Of a DNA stretch of 6,749 nucleotides, positions 1 to 5,882 are shown piece by piece. Made by a program: the position numbers and the translations under genes. The DNA is from JBBRLA01 sp038231615 (GTDB taxonomy: Bacteria; Myxococcota_A; Polyangia; Palsa-1104; JAEUJZ01). The stretch lies in assembly GCA_038231615.1 (NCBI GenBank), contig JBBRLA010000483.1, forward strand, positions 1-6,749, given 5' to 3'. The notes under the pieces are model-generated. The model did no database searches. It saw nothing but the letters and a program-made list of their open reading frames with translations, and was not told the origin of the DNA. How positions within the stretch are numbered: position 1 is the first letter of the stretch; every line of letters starts with the position of its first letter.

Positions 1-3
1 CGC

Positions 4-18
4 TCAGGGGGCCCCTGA
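4..18. repeat. Perfect short palindrome at left edge
   Basis: Arms TCAGGGG (4-10) and CCCCTGA (12-18) flank one central G. No T-run follows on either strand, so it does not look like a complete intrinsic terminator. It may be the end signal of a gene lying left of the window or an operator. The rest of 1-86 holds no coding region that I can support. Confidence 0.4.
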
Positions 19-49
19 TTCAGGTAGGCACCCGCGCCCGGTGCCAAGG

Positions 50-79
50 TTGCCGTGACGGGTGACGGCGAGGTAAACT
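50..79 (+). promoter_or_regulatory. Weak sigma-70-like promoter before the peptidase gene
   Basis: TTGCCG (50-55) and TAAACT (74-79) are separated by 18 bases. Each matches its consensus at four of six positions. A transcript starting from this -10 would begin almost at the ATG at 87, leaving essentially no leader. That would fit the lack of a well-spaced Shine-Dalgarno, but matches of this quality are common by chance. Confidence 0.22.
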
Positions 80-86
80 GCAAAAG

Positions 87-1172
87 ATGCATACCGACCC
101 CCAGCGCCTCGCCGGTCCCGTGGAGCGCATGCGTGCGCTGGTGCAACAACTCTGCTCGCCGAGCTGCGGCGGTCGCGCCCCGGGCACCCGCGAAGGCGAG
201 GCGGCCCGGTCGGTGCTGATCGCGGCGCTTTCGCAGGCGGGCATCGCACCTTCGGGCCCGGTGGGCTATATCCAGCCGGTGCCGGGCTGTTCCGGGGCCA
301 ATCTCCTGGGCCAGGTGGCCCAGGCCCGCGGCGATCGCTATATCCTCATCGGCGCTCATTATGATCATTTGGGCTGGCATACGCCCAACCGGGAGGCCTA
401 CTGGGGCGCCGACGACAACGCCGCCGCGGTGGCCATCGCCATCGAGGTCGGCCGGGCCATCGCCGCCGCGCCCGCCGGCCTGTCCCGGCAGGTGCTGCTG
501 TGCCTCTTCGACGGCGAGGAGCCGCCCTTCTTTCTGACCCGCGGGATGGGCTCGGAGCACTGGGCGCGCCACCCGACGGTGCCGCTGTCCAGCATCGACC
601 TGATGATCTGCATGGACCTGGTGGGCCACGCCCTCGGGCAGGAGGGCCACCCGGCGACGCTGCGCCAGGCGCTTTTCGTGGTCGGGGCTGAAAAGAGCGC
701 GGGGACGGCGGCGCTTTGCGATGGGATCGTAGTGCCGGGGGTGGCGCCGATGCGGCTGGGGATCAATCTTTTTCCGCCGCTCTCGGATTACCACCCGTTC
801 CAACTCCGGCAGGTGCCGTTCCTCTTTTTGACCTGCGGGCGGTGGCGCCACTACCATCAGGTCACCGACACGCCGGACCGCCTGGATTACCCCAAAATGG
901 CGGCCATCGCCTCGTGGGTCGAGGCGGTGGTGCGGGGCACGGCGAAAAGGCCTGAGCGGGTCGCCTATCTGCCGGATGGCCGGGACGATTCCCAGTCGCT
1001 GCACACGCTGTGGTCGGGACTCTCGCTGCTGGCGCCGTGGTCGAGCACCGGACGCGACGGGCTGAAGGGGGTCGAGAAGCTGATCCACTCGGTGCAGGGG
1101 CGCGACCTTTACCCGCGGGAGTTTGCGCAGGTGTTGCTGGTGCTGGCGCAGCTTGAGGGGCTGCTCTCGTAG
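87..1172 (+). CDS. M28-family zinc metallopeptidase (aminopeptidase-like)
   Basis: Predicted cytoplasmic di-zinc peptidase of the M28 family, which removes residues from peptide N-termini or cleaves related substrates; the actual substrate is not readable. The 361-residue product carries the full expected set of family motifs in order. They are GAHYDHLGW (H91, D93), GADDNAAA (D109/D110), DGEE (E144 as likely general base, E145 as ligand), MDLVGH (D177) and YHQVTDTPD (H257). Length suits a single catalytic domain plus an extra helical tail of about 75 residues after position 285. I see no signal peptide or membrane segment. The ATG at 87 has only a poorly spaced GAGG; ATG 129 is preceded by GGAG at close range and is a possible alternative start, and both precede the catalytic core. 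The gene ends 6 bp from the end of the opposing gene, with no room for a terminator. Family assignment is firm, specific role unknown. Confidence 0.9.
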   Translation: MHTDPQRLAGPVERMRALVQQLCSPSCGGRAPGTREGEAARSVLIAALSQAGIAPSGPVGYIQPVPGCSGANLLGQVAQARGDRYILIGAHYDHLGWHTPNREAYWGADDNAAAVAIAIEVGRAIAAAPAGLSRQVLLCLFDGEEPPFFLTRGMGSEHWARHPTVPLSSIDLMICMDLVGHALGQEGHPATLRQALFVVGAEKSAGTAALCDGIVVPGVAPMRLGINLFPPLSDYHPFQLRQVPFLFLTCGRWRHYHQVTDTPDRLDYPKMAAIASWVEAVVRGTAKRPERVAYLPDGRDDSQSLHTLWSGLSLLAPWSSTGRDGLKGVEKLIHSVQGRDLYPREFAQVLLVLAQLEGLLS

Positions 1173-1178
1173 CGGCGG

Positions 1179-3308
1179 TCAGTGCTTCCCGAAGCGGGCC
1201 CCCAGCACGGCGCCGAGCACCAGCATCAGCAGGAGCAGCACCGCGAAGAAGAGCCAGCGCCCCGGGGTGAGGATCGTCGACACCGGGGCCGCTGGGGCGC
1301 GGGCGGAGGCTGAGGCGGAGGCTGAGGCTGGCGGTGCGGCGTCCGGGGCGGGCTCCCTCGGGGGCGTGCGCGGCACAGAGGGATCGCGCCGCGCGTTCTC
1401 GGGTTCCCTGGGGGCCGGGGGCGGCGGCGGCGGCGGCTCGGGGGCGGCTGGCGCGGCTTCGCCAACGGCAGGCGTGGGCGCGGCTTCGCCAACGGCAGGT
1501 GCCGCAGCCGGCGCGGACGCTGGGGCCGGCTCGGCCGGGGTGGGGATCTCGTCGTCGATAGGACGTGTGCCGCCGGCCTCGCGCAAAGTCGCCACCAGGG
1601 ACCACCAGCCAAGGAGCAGCCGGGCGCAGCGGTCGCAGGTCTCGGCGTGGGACTGGAATCGCTCCATTTCGGCCTGTGGGAGCAGGTCCCGCACGGCGTC
1701 GGCCCAGCAGCGCCCCAGGGCCGGCTGGGTGCACGGGGTGGAGGCGGGGGCTGGCAGGTGCTCGTAGGCGGCGCGGGCACGCTGGAAAAGGATGGCGGTG
1801 GCCTCTTCGGGCAGGTCCACCGGCAGGCCCAGCCCGAGCCGCGCCAGCGCGTCTGCGCCAAGCGGGGCACCCGACACCAGGAGCAGGTGGGCCAGGGACA
1901 GAAGGCTCAGGGTGGGGGCACGCCGGGGGTCCATCTCCCGGTGCACTGCGCGCAGCAGCCCCAAAAGGTTGCCGCGCCACAGGGGGCCGAGACGGGCCAG
2001 CGCCTGTGCGTCCCCGGTGCGGGCAATGCCACGGGACGGGCCCGACGCGGCCAGCGGGCGGGCCTGGAGCGCCGCCACCAGCCGGCGTTCGTCCATCGGG
2101 GCGGGGCCCAGGACCAGGCGGTGCCGGTGGAGCGGCTCGCCCTCAGGCTCTTCCAGCAGCAGGGGGGCAAAGGGGACCTCGTGGGGCTGGGGGTCCTTTT
2201 CGGGCGGGGCGGCATGGGGCAGGGGCGGGACCAGGGGCCGCAAGAGCATCCCCAGCGCCGCCGCCACCTGGATGGCCTGGCAGGGCGCGCCGGGCGGGGC
2301 GTTCCCGGCTTGCAGCACATGGGCATCGGCCGACGCAGCAGGGAGGCCCTCTTCGAGAGGGCCGGGGGCCCCGGGGGAGGCAGAATCGAGAGCCGCGGAT
2401 GGTGCCGCCGGGTTGGGTAGGGTGGCCAGATCGAGCGCCCCGGACAAATCGGGGACGCCCAGCGCATCGGGTGCCGTGGGTTCTCCGGCAGTCGCAACGT
2501 CCGTCGCTGGTGCGGTCGCCGCCGTGTTCTCAGCCAGGGTGGCGCCCGCATCCGGGAGGTGCGGGTGAAGCTCCGCCGCGCCTACCCGCTGCCCGACGGC
2601 CCCTCGTCCGAGCCGCGCCATCAGGTGGCGAAGCTGCCACAGGTTCCCCGGCCACGGTCGGCCCGCCAGCAGGGGGGCCGCGTCCTCTGCCAGGTCGCCG
2701 CCAGCCTGCTCGCGCAGGGCCTCCTGGCACAACGCGTAGATCTCGTCTTTGCGCCGGGCCAGCGGGGGCACGCGTACGTGGCGCGGGCGCAGGTGGCCCA
2801 GCAGGTCGACCTCCTGGTAGGGCCCCGCTGGCAGTGCCCCCTCGGCGGTGAGCAGCACCAGCCGGGTGCGCAGCGCCAGCGCCAGCAGGTCCTGGAAAAG
2901 CCCCCGCACCGCCAGGTCCATGCTGCCGCCCTCGTCGATGACCAGGGTCCCATCGCAGGCGGCCTCGTCGCAGGCGAAGAGCCACTTTTTGGCATCCTCG
3001 GCGGAGTCCGGGTCCGGCTGCTCCAGCAGGCGCAGCACCGGCTGCAACTCCCGCCCGTGCAACACCAGCACCGGTCCCGTCTGCCGCGTGGACAGCGCAT
3101 GCAGCGCCAGCGCCGCGCTGTGGCGCCCGGCACCCAGTTCGCCGCTGATCCACACCGGCTGATCGCCCCGAGACAGCCGGCGCAGCCGATCCAGCAGTTC
3201 CTGCATCCGACCTGCGCGACGGGCCGACAGGGTCAGGCGCTTCAGCGCCGTCTGCGCGCTCTCGCTGTCCAGCATCCTTCCCGAGACCGATTCGCCGCCG
3301 TTCGACAT
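1179..3308 (-). CDS. Degenerate sigma-54-activator-like AAA+ protein with zinc-finger-like motif and C-terminal membrane anchor
   Basis: Predicted 709-residue membrane-anchored protein, probably regulatory. Residues about 25-250 follow the order of a bacterial enhancer-binding-protein AAA+ domain: GELGAGRHS at 56 (Walker A position), TLVIDE ending at E126 (Walker B), VPPLARRKDEI near 180, and WPGNLWQLR at 219. Key residues are missing. The Walker A lysine is Arg62, the VREL sensor-II arginine position is Trp224, and no GAFTGA loop is visible, so ATP hydrolysis and sigma-54 contact are doubtful. Residues about 255-370 are Ala/Pro-rich. C534, H554, C558 and C561 (SHAETCDRC) resemble the H-x3-C-x2-C core of zinc anti-sigma domains. 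A Pro/Ala linker follows, then a membrane helix from W685 to G703 and a tail of only a few residues. ATG 3308 was chosen over the in-frame GTG at 3383 because the extra 25 residues look non-coding. Neither has a Shine-Dalgarno; ATG 3275 sits directly behind GGAAGG. The gene converges on the peptidase gene. Confidence 0.82.
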   Translation of the reverse strand: MSNGGESVSGRMLDSESAQTALKRLTLSARRAGRMQELLDRLRRLSRGDQPVWISGELGAGRHSAALALHALSTRQTGPVLVLHGRELQPVLRLLEQPDPDSAEDAKKWLFACDEAACDGTLVIDEGGSMDLAVRGLFQDLLALALRTRLVLLTAEGALPAGPYQEVDLLGHLRPRHVRVPPLARRKDEIYALCQEALREQAGGDLAEDAAPLLAGRPWPGNLWQLRHLMARLGRGAVGQRVGAAELHPHLPDAGATLAENTAATAPATDVATAGEPTAPDALGVPDLSGALDLATLPNPAAPSAALDSASPGAPGPLEEGLPAASADAHVLQAGNAPPGAPCQAIQVAAALGMLLRPLVPPLPHAAPPEKDPQPHEVPFAPLLLEEPEGEPLHRHRLVLGPAPMDERRLVAALQARPLAASGPSRGIARTGDAQALARLGPLWRGNLLGLLRAVHREMDPRRAPTLSLLSLAHLLLVSGAPLGADALARLGLGLPVDLPEEATAILFQRARAAYEHLPAPASTPCTQPALGRCWADAVRDLLPQAEMERFQSHAETCDRCARLLLGWWSLVATLREAGGTRPIDDEIPTPAEPAPASAPAAAPAVGEAAPTPAVGEAAPAAPEPPPPPPPAPREPENARRDPSVPRTPPREPAPDAAPPASASASASARAPAAPVSTILTPGRWLFFAVLLLLMLVLGAVLGARFGKH
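1451..1504. repeat. 27-bp tandem repeat (two copies) inside the AAA-like gene
   Basis: The segment starting GCGCGGCTTCGCCAACGG occurs at 1451 and again at 1478, a 27-bp period. On the - strand it encodes the nine-residue unit AVGEAAPTP, the second copy varying at its end, in the Pro/Ala linker just before the membrane helix. Nearby, 1306-1329 contains repeated GAGGCTGAGGC-type units encoding alternating Ala-Ser. Such linkers change length easily by slippage; no function beyond spacing is implied. Confidence 0.75.
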
Positions 3309-3459
3309 GGCGGCGCAGTATAAAGAAAACCGTCGCCGCGGGGGCGGCTTTTTCTTGCCCGGGACCGATTGCAAAAATTGCACGCCCGATGGCGGGCCGG
3401 TTTCCTGGGTCTACTCCCATGAAAACTTGACTCCATGATCGATCGGGCTACGGTGCCGC
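3309..3459. other. Divergent intergenic region with small palindrome and hairpin
   Basis: This spacer separates two divergent genes and should hold both promoters. For the right-hand gene, TTGACT (3427-3432) followed 16 bases later by TACGGT is a weak candidate. For the left-hand gene, TATACT on the - strand (3322-3317) is a good -10, but no -35 is seen and it lies only 8 bases from the ATG. The 13-bp element TGCAA-AAA-TTGCA (3370-3382) could be an operator. It would be coding if the GTG at 3383 were the true start of the left-hand gene. Confidence 0.3.
3335..3353 (+). terminator. Possible short intrinsic terminator, + strand
   Basis: GCCGC (3335-3339), loop GGGG and GCGGC (3344-3348) are followed by TTTTTCTT. 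The shape is terminator-like, but the stem has only five pairs. It would stop + strand transcription running antisense to the AAA-like gene, where no + strand gene is recognised. It may therefore be a chance structure or a block against antisense read-through. Confidence 0.22.
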
Positions 3460-4074
3460 ATGCACCGAGAACACGACGAACGAGCCAAGTTGATCGCCGA
3501 GCAGGCCCTGGACCGTCTGGGCGAGGTCCAGCGCGAACTGGAGATTCCCGCCACCGACGCCATGCGCTTCGATCTGAGCCTGAAGCGGCACCTCCTGGCG
3601 GATCCGCTGCCCACGTATGTGACGCTTCTGGCGGTGCTCTTCGACTGCGACTGTATGATCGAGGTGTTCAGCCGCGCGGTGCCTTTGAGCGATTTCTGGG
3701 ACAGCCAGCTCAAGCAACTGGCGTGGCGCCGTCAGCAGCAGCAGAAGGCCAAGGCGCAGTCGGGGCCGACGCCCATGGTGCGGCTGCCGCGGTTGTGGAT
3801 CATCTCGGCGGGGCGACCCGAGGGGCTCTTTGCCGAGCAAAAAGTGCGGCAGCGGGCGGGCTTCCCCAGGGGCATCTACGATGTGGGGTACGGGCTCAAT
3901 ATTGGTCTGGTGGTGGTGGGGGAGCTGCCGCTGGGACGGGAGACACTGCTTCTGCGGCTGATGGGGTCAGAGTCGGTGTGCGCACAGGCGGCGGAGGAGC
4001 TGCGCAGCGTGGCGGATACGGACCCCGAGGTCGAAGAGCTGCGGCTCTTGCATGGCTATTTGCAGCATCATTGA
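3460..4074 (+). CDS. Uncharacterised protein, possibly a PD-(D/E)XK-like (Rpn-type) family member
   Basis: Function unknown. The 204-residue product has a helical N-terminus and RxD-like residues in ATDAMRFDLS (31-40). It then has a hydrophobic strand with MIEVFSRA (66-73), RLWIISAGRPEGLF (111-124), PRGIYDVGYGLNIGLVVVGELP (136-157) and RETLLLRLMG (160-169), and a charged helical end. From memory of similar small proteins common in repeat-rich proteobacteria and myxobacteria, I suspect a restriction-endonuclease-like fold (R-x-D followed by a strand with Glu), but no complete D...ExK motif can be pointed out. This is inference, and catalytic activity may be absent. ATG 3460 is the only usable start, because an in-frame stop lies at 3436 with no other start codon between. 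There is no clear Shine-Dalgarno. The next gene begins 38 bases downstream on the same strand and is probably co-transcribed. Confidence 0.72.
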   Translation: MHREHDERAKLIAEQALDRLGEVQRELEIPATDAMRFDLSLKRHLLADPLPTYVTLLAVLFDCDCMIEVFSRAVPLSDFWDSQLKQLAWRRQQQQKAKAQSGPTPMVRLPRLWIISAGRPEGLFAEQKVRQRAGFPRGIYDVGYGLNIGLVVVGELPLGRETLLLRLMGSESVCAQAAEELRSVADTDPEVEELRLLHGYLQHH

Positions 4075-4112
4075 GCCATGCTACAAATGTCAGCGACGAG
4101 GAGAAAGAGATC

Positions 4113-4340
4113 ATGACCGCCAGTTGGGCCGAATTCGAGCGTTTCCAGCAGAGTCTTGTGGACAAGGGCCTGGAGAAGGGCCTGGAGAAGGGCCTGCGCG
4201 AGGCCATCCTGGACCTGTGCGAAGCCTGGGGGGTCCCGGTCTCGGCGGGCCATCGGGAGCAGTTGCAGGGAATGGATCTGGACGGCCTGCGGGTGCTCAA
4301 GGAGCAGCTCAAGCGCACCCGTACCTGGTCGGCTGTCTGA
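4113..4340 (+). CDS. Small protein with KGLEKG repeats, resembling the C-terminal tail of Rpn/transposase-like nucleases
   Basis: This encodes 75 residues, with no function assigned. Residues 17-30 form a charged repeat (DKGLEKGLEKGLRE) that should be helical or coiled-coil. A compact helical end follows (AILDLCEAWGVPVS, then a segment rich in Leu and charged residues, ending TRTWSAV). As I recall, KGLEKGLEKG repeats leading into an LCEAxGxPL-like motif form the tail of many proteins annotated as Rpn-family or PD-(D/E)XK putative transposases. Here the tail has its own ATG behind a purine-rich Shine-Dalgarno (GAGGAGAAAGAGA, 4097-4109), so it looks like a separate gene and not a frameshifted end. 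The upstream gene could be its partner. The reading frame opens further upstream, but the stretch before ATG 4113 carries the stop of the previous gene and is not protein-like. Confidence 0.7.
   Translation: MTASWAEFERFQQSLVDKGLEKGLEKGLREAILDLCEAWGVPVSAGHREQLQGMDLDGLRVLKEQLKRTRTWSAV
4164..4198 (+). repeat. 12-bp tandem repeat encoding EKGL units
   Basis: AAGGGCCTGGAG is present at 4164 and 4176 and begins a third, diverging copy at 4188. The period is four codons, so copy-number change would keep the frame and lengthen or shorten the helical repeat of the small protein. Confidence 0.85.
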
Positions 4341-4368
4341 TCGGGGCTGATCCTCTGACCCGTTCTTA

Positions 4369-4389
4369 GCGGACGTTTCAAACGTCCGC
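4369..4389. promoter_or_regulatory. Perfect 21-bp palindrome, probable operator
   Basis: Arms GCGGACGTTT (4369-4378) and AAACGTCCGC (4380-4389) are exact inverted copies around a single C. It lies between the 75-residue protein gene and the 4433 gene, and overlaps the -35 position of the promoter proposed for the latter. The one-base centre cannot act as an RNA loop without opening pairs, and no T-run follows, so a DNA-binding site for a dimeric protein is likelier than a terminator. An extrusion or terminator role for the preceding operon cannot be excluded. Confidence 0.55.
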
Positions 4390-4402
4390 CGGCCCCTATA
4401 AA
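4375..4402 (+). promoter_or_regulatory. Candidate promoter for the 4433 gene
   Basis: TATAAA (4397-4402) is a good -10 match in an otherwise GC-rich stretch. The hexamer 16 bases upstream (GTTTCA, 4375-4380) is a poor -35 and sits inside the 21-bp palindrome. This arrangement suggests a weak promoter that a bound protein could block or activate. Confidence 0.35.
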
Positions 4403-4432
4403 AGGCCCCTGTCAGCGACGGGACTCTCTTAC

Positions 4433-5062
4433 ATGACGCCTGGGGCGGCGCGGCGAAAGGTCAGGCGCAGCCTGAGCCCATGGCATCGTGCGGCTCTCGC
4501 ACCTGGGTTGTCCGCTTGCCTTTATTGTCTGGACCAGGGCCTCGCCGATCGGTCCAGAGTGCGCCTGATGATGGTGGCGTGCCGCCTGACCAAGGGCTTT
4601 CGCGAGCAGGTCCAGGCCTACGGCGGCGAGCTGACCCAGATCGGCCCCGGCGTGCACGAGGTCAGGGGGCTGATGCATCTGCTCTACTGCATCGAGACCG
4701 AGGAAGTCAGCAACCCCGTGCTGCACATCTTTTCACGGTCGTTTCTGCGCAATCCGGCGTCTCTGCTGCCGTTGCTCAACGAGGCGGAATACGCTATCCT
4801 GATGGAGGTTTTCGATGAGATTCAGCAATTCAAGCTCGACGCCAGGGCGAATCAGCGTTACGTCGATTACAAGGAAGTCGCCATGACCCGCGAAGAATTC
4901 GTCGAAGCCATGATGGCCTTCGTGCCGCTGGAGAAGCGGCTCAAGGGGTTGGACCTTGAAACGCGGCTCCATGGGCTGTCCCCTGAGGACCGACTCAAGG
5001 GACTCAGCCCCGAGGAGCGCGAGCACCTGCTAAACCTGCTGCTCGCCAACAAGTCGTCATGA
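4433..5062 (+). CDS. Uncharacterised protein with C-terminal RLxGLSPEE repeats
   Basis: 209 residues, function unknown. Residues about 45-140 look like a compact domain (RLMMVACRLTKGF, IGPGVHEVRGLMHLLYCIETEE, PVLHIFSRSFLRNP, LLNEAEYAILMEVFDEIQQF). The C-terminus holds EFVEAMMAFVPLEK, then three nine-residue units, RLKGLDLET, RLHGLSPED and RLKGLSPEE, ending in EREHLLNLLL. Such RLxGLSPEE ladders are, to my knowledge, frequent tails of Rpn/PD-(D/E)XK-type putative transposase proteins, so a similar origin is possible; no catalytic motif is visible. The first 40 or so residues are Arg/Ala-rich and less convincing. No Shine-Dalgarno precedes ATG 4433, and the paired ATGs at 4565-4570 are alternatives, so the gene may be 5'-truncated. 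Its TGA overlaps the ATG of a decayed duplicate of its own 3' end. Confidence 0.62.
   Translation: MTPGAARRKVRRSLSPWHRAALAPGLSACLYCLDQGLADRSRVRLMMVACRLTKGFREQVQAYGGELTQIGPGVHEVRGLMHLLYCIETEEVSNPVLHIFSRSFLRNPASLLPLLNEAEYAILMEVFDEIQQFKLDARANQRYVDYKEVAMTREEFVEAMMAFVPLEKRLKGLDLETRLHGLSPEDRLKGLSPEEREHLLNLLLANKSS
4937..5017 (+). repeat. 27-bp repeat ladder, three units
   Basis: Units begin CGGCTCAAGG (4937), CGGCTCCATG (4964) and CGACTCAAGG (4991), exactly 27 bases apart. They encode RL(K/H)GL followed by an acidic turn. Two further units occur in the downstream duplicate at 5113 and 5140. The number of units therefore differs between the copies by one. Confidence 0.85.
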
Positions 5063-5157
5063 CCCGCGAAGAATTCGGCGAAGCAATGATGGCCTTCGTC
5101 CCCCAGGAGAAGCGGCTCCATGGGCTGTCCTCAGAGGACCGGCTCAAGGGACTGTCC
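5059..5157 (+). pseudogene. Decayed partial duplicate of the 3' end of the 4433 gene
   Basis: The 54 bases from 5059 match 4883-4936 at 49 positions. The following 27-bp unit matches the second unit of the upstream gene nearly perfectly, one unit being absent. The copy starts at an ATG overlapping the upstream TGA (ATGA, 5059-5062). It encodes MTREEFGEAMMAFVPQEKRL, then RLHGLSSED and RLKGLS units. After about 5157 the similarity ends. The frame stays open to 5346, but that part is antisense to the XRE-like gene and not protein-like. It is either a remnant cut by an insertion or a short translationally coupled peptide; I favour the remnant. Confidence 0.6.
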
Positions 5158-5211
5158 GGCTTTGATCGCTATTTTGGTACTGACGGGGCAAATGCCGATC
5201 AGCGTGGCGAA

Positions 5212-5514
5212 TCAGCGATCAGACATGGCCGCGCTCGCTTCGACGCTCCCCGGCTCCGCCCTATGGCCGCAGTGGGGGCACGTCCCTGCCGGTGGGTACT
5301 TCCCGGCCAGCACGTCATCCACGGGCACGCTCGCGAACCGCGCTAGGCGAAAGACCAAGCTGGCACCGGCTGCCTGGCCGTGGGCCACGTTGGTTAGGGT
5401 CTTGGGCGTGAGGTGCAGCCCCCTCGCCAGAGGCTCCCACCCCCCGCACCGCATTCGCAGATAGCGCAGCGCCGTTCGCACGTGGACCTGCTCCTGCATT
5501 GTGAGATCGCTCAT
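5212..5514 (-). CDS. Small XRE-like helix-turn-helix protein with C-terminal CPHCGH motif
   Basis: A 100-residue putative DNA-binding protein. Residues about 12-60 read as a helix-turn-helix of the XRE/Cro type: RTALRYLRMRCGGWEPLARGLHL, then TPKTLTNVAHG as recognition helix and SLVFRLARFASVPVDDVLAGKYPP as the following helices. CPHCGH at about 79-84 could bind zinc, possibly at a dimer interface, since it supplies only three or four ligands. The start ATG (5514-5512) overlaps the TGA of the upstream transposase fragment by ATGA, which decides the start and suggests translational coupling. The gene could be a passenger of the insertion sequence or a host gene fused to its end. Targets are unknown. 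Confidence 0.75.
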   Translation of the reverse strand: MSDLTMQEQVHVRTALRYLRMRCGGWEPLARGLHLTPKTLTNVAHGQAAGASLVFRLARFASVPVDDVLAGKYPPAGTCPHCGHRAEPGSVEASAAMSDR

Positions 5515-5867
5515 GCCGCCACCTCCGGCGCTTCGACGAAGTGAAACTCCGCGCTGATGCCCAGCTCACACATGGCGTGAGCCAGGCAGGTGAGGTTGTG
5601 GCAGAGCAGCTTGCAGAGCACCTCATTGACCTGTGCCGCGAACACCTTGGAGCGGACCGCACCGCCGAACTTCCTCTTGATCGCGGAGAAGGTGCTCTCA
5701 ACGTTGCTGCGCTGGTGGTAGTGCGCCAGGAACGTTTCTTTCTGGTACATGAACAGCCCCCACATGCGACACCACGCCGCCGGCCCCTCGCCCTGGCTGT
5801 TCGACTTGAAGGGAATGTACCCACCGGGCGGGCTAGGAGATGGGCGGTGCTTCGAACCACCATCCAT
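5511..5867 (-). pseudogene. C-terminal fragment of an IS4-type DDE transposase
   Basis: The frame gives 118 residues, of which about 17-118 resemble the end of a DDE transposase. YIPFKSNSQGEGPAAW leads into YHQRSNVESTFSAIKRK, an exact Y-x2-R-x3-E-x6-K signature of the IS4 superfamily that contains the third catalytic acid (E57). FAAQVNEVLCKLLCHNLTCLAH follows. The two catalytic Asp residues and all N-terminal sequence are absent from the window, so it cannot be active. The ATG at 5867 and the first 16 or so Pro/Gly-rich residues probably lie outside the original gene. The natural C-terminus seems preserved and overlaps the next start codon. Confidence 0.8.
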
Positions 5868-5882
5868 CTCCGCTTATGCGCA

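Larger units (their letters stand above)
5158..5867 (-). mobile_element. Remnant of an IS4-type insertion sequence with adjoining regulator gene
   Basis: The segment holds the 3' third of a DDE transposase gene and a small XRE-like gene directly behind it. The right boundary is guessed from where the duplicate of the 4433 gene stops matching (about 5157). The left boundary is guessed from the loss of transposase-like sequence (about 5820-5867). I found no matching terminal inverted repeats at these points, so both limits are approximate and the element is evidently incomplete. Confidence 0.4.

Noticed and set aside
862..1980. 372-codon - strand frame spanning the convergent junction
   Set aside because: It overlaps both the M28 catalytic region and the AAA-like gene in other frames, and its composition is low-complexity Arg/Pro/Ala.
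1565..2851. Long + strand open frame of 428 codons opposite the AAA-like gene
   Set aside because: Product is Pro/Gly/Arg-rich with no recognisable motif. The - strand frame carries ordered AAA+ motifs, so this is a GC-rich shadow.
3309..3383. 25-residue N-terminal extension of the AAA-like protein from GTG 3383
   Set aside because: No ribosome binding site, low-complexity Lys/Pro/Arg residues, and a more AT-rich stretch with a palindrome and a -10-like sequence, all suggesting a regulatory spacer.
3435..4340. One long + frame that could join the two small genes into a single 301-residue protein
   Set aside because: Before ATG 4113 this frame is Gly/Ala/Arg-rich and not protein-like, while the 3460-4074 frame is clearly the coding one. 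Only its last 75 codons are convincing.
4937..5160. 27-bp repeats considered as a CRISPR array
   Set aside because: Units are contiguous without spacers, encode a regular nine-residue ladder and vary at third positions, so they are coding repeats.
5158..5346. Continuation of the ATGA-overlapping ORF beyond the duplicated part
   Set aside because: It runs antisense to the XRE-like gene and shows no similarity to the upstream protein.
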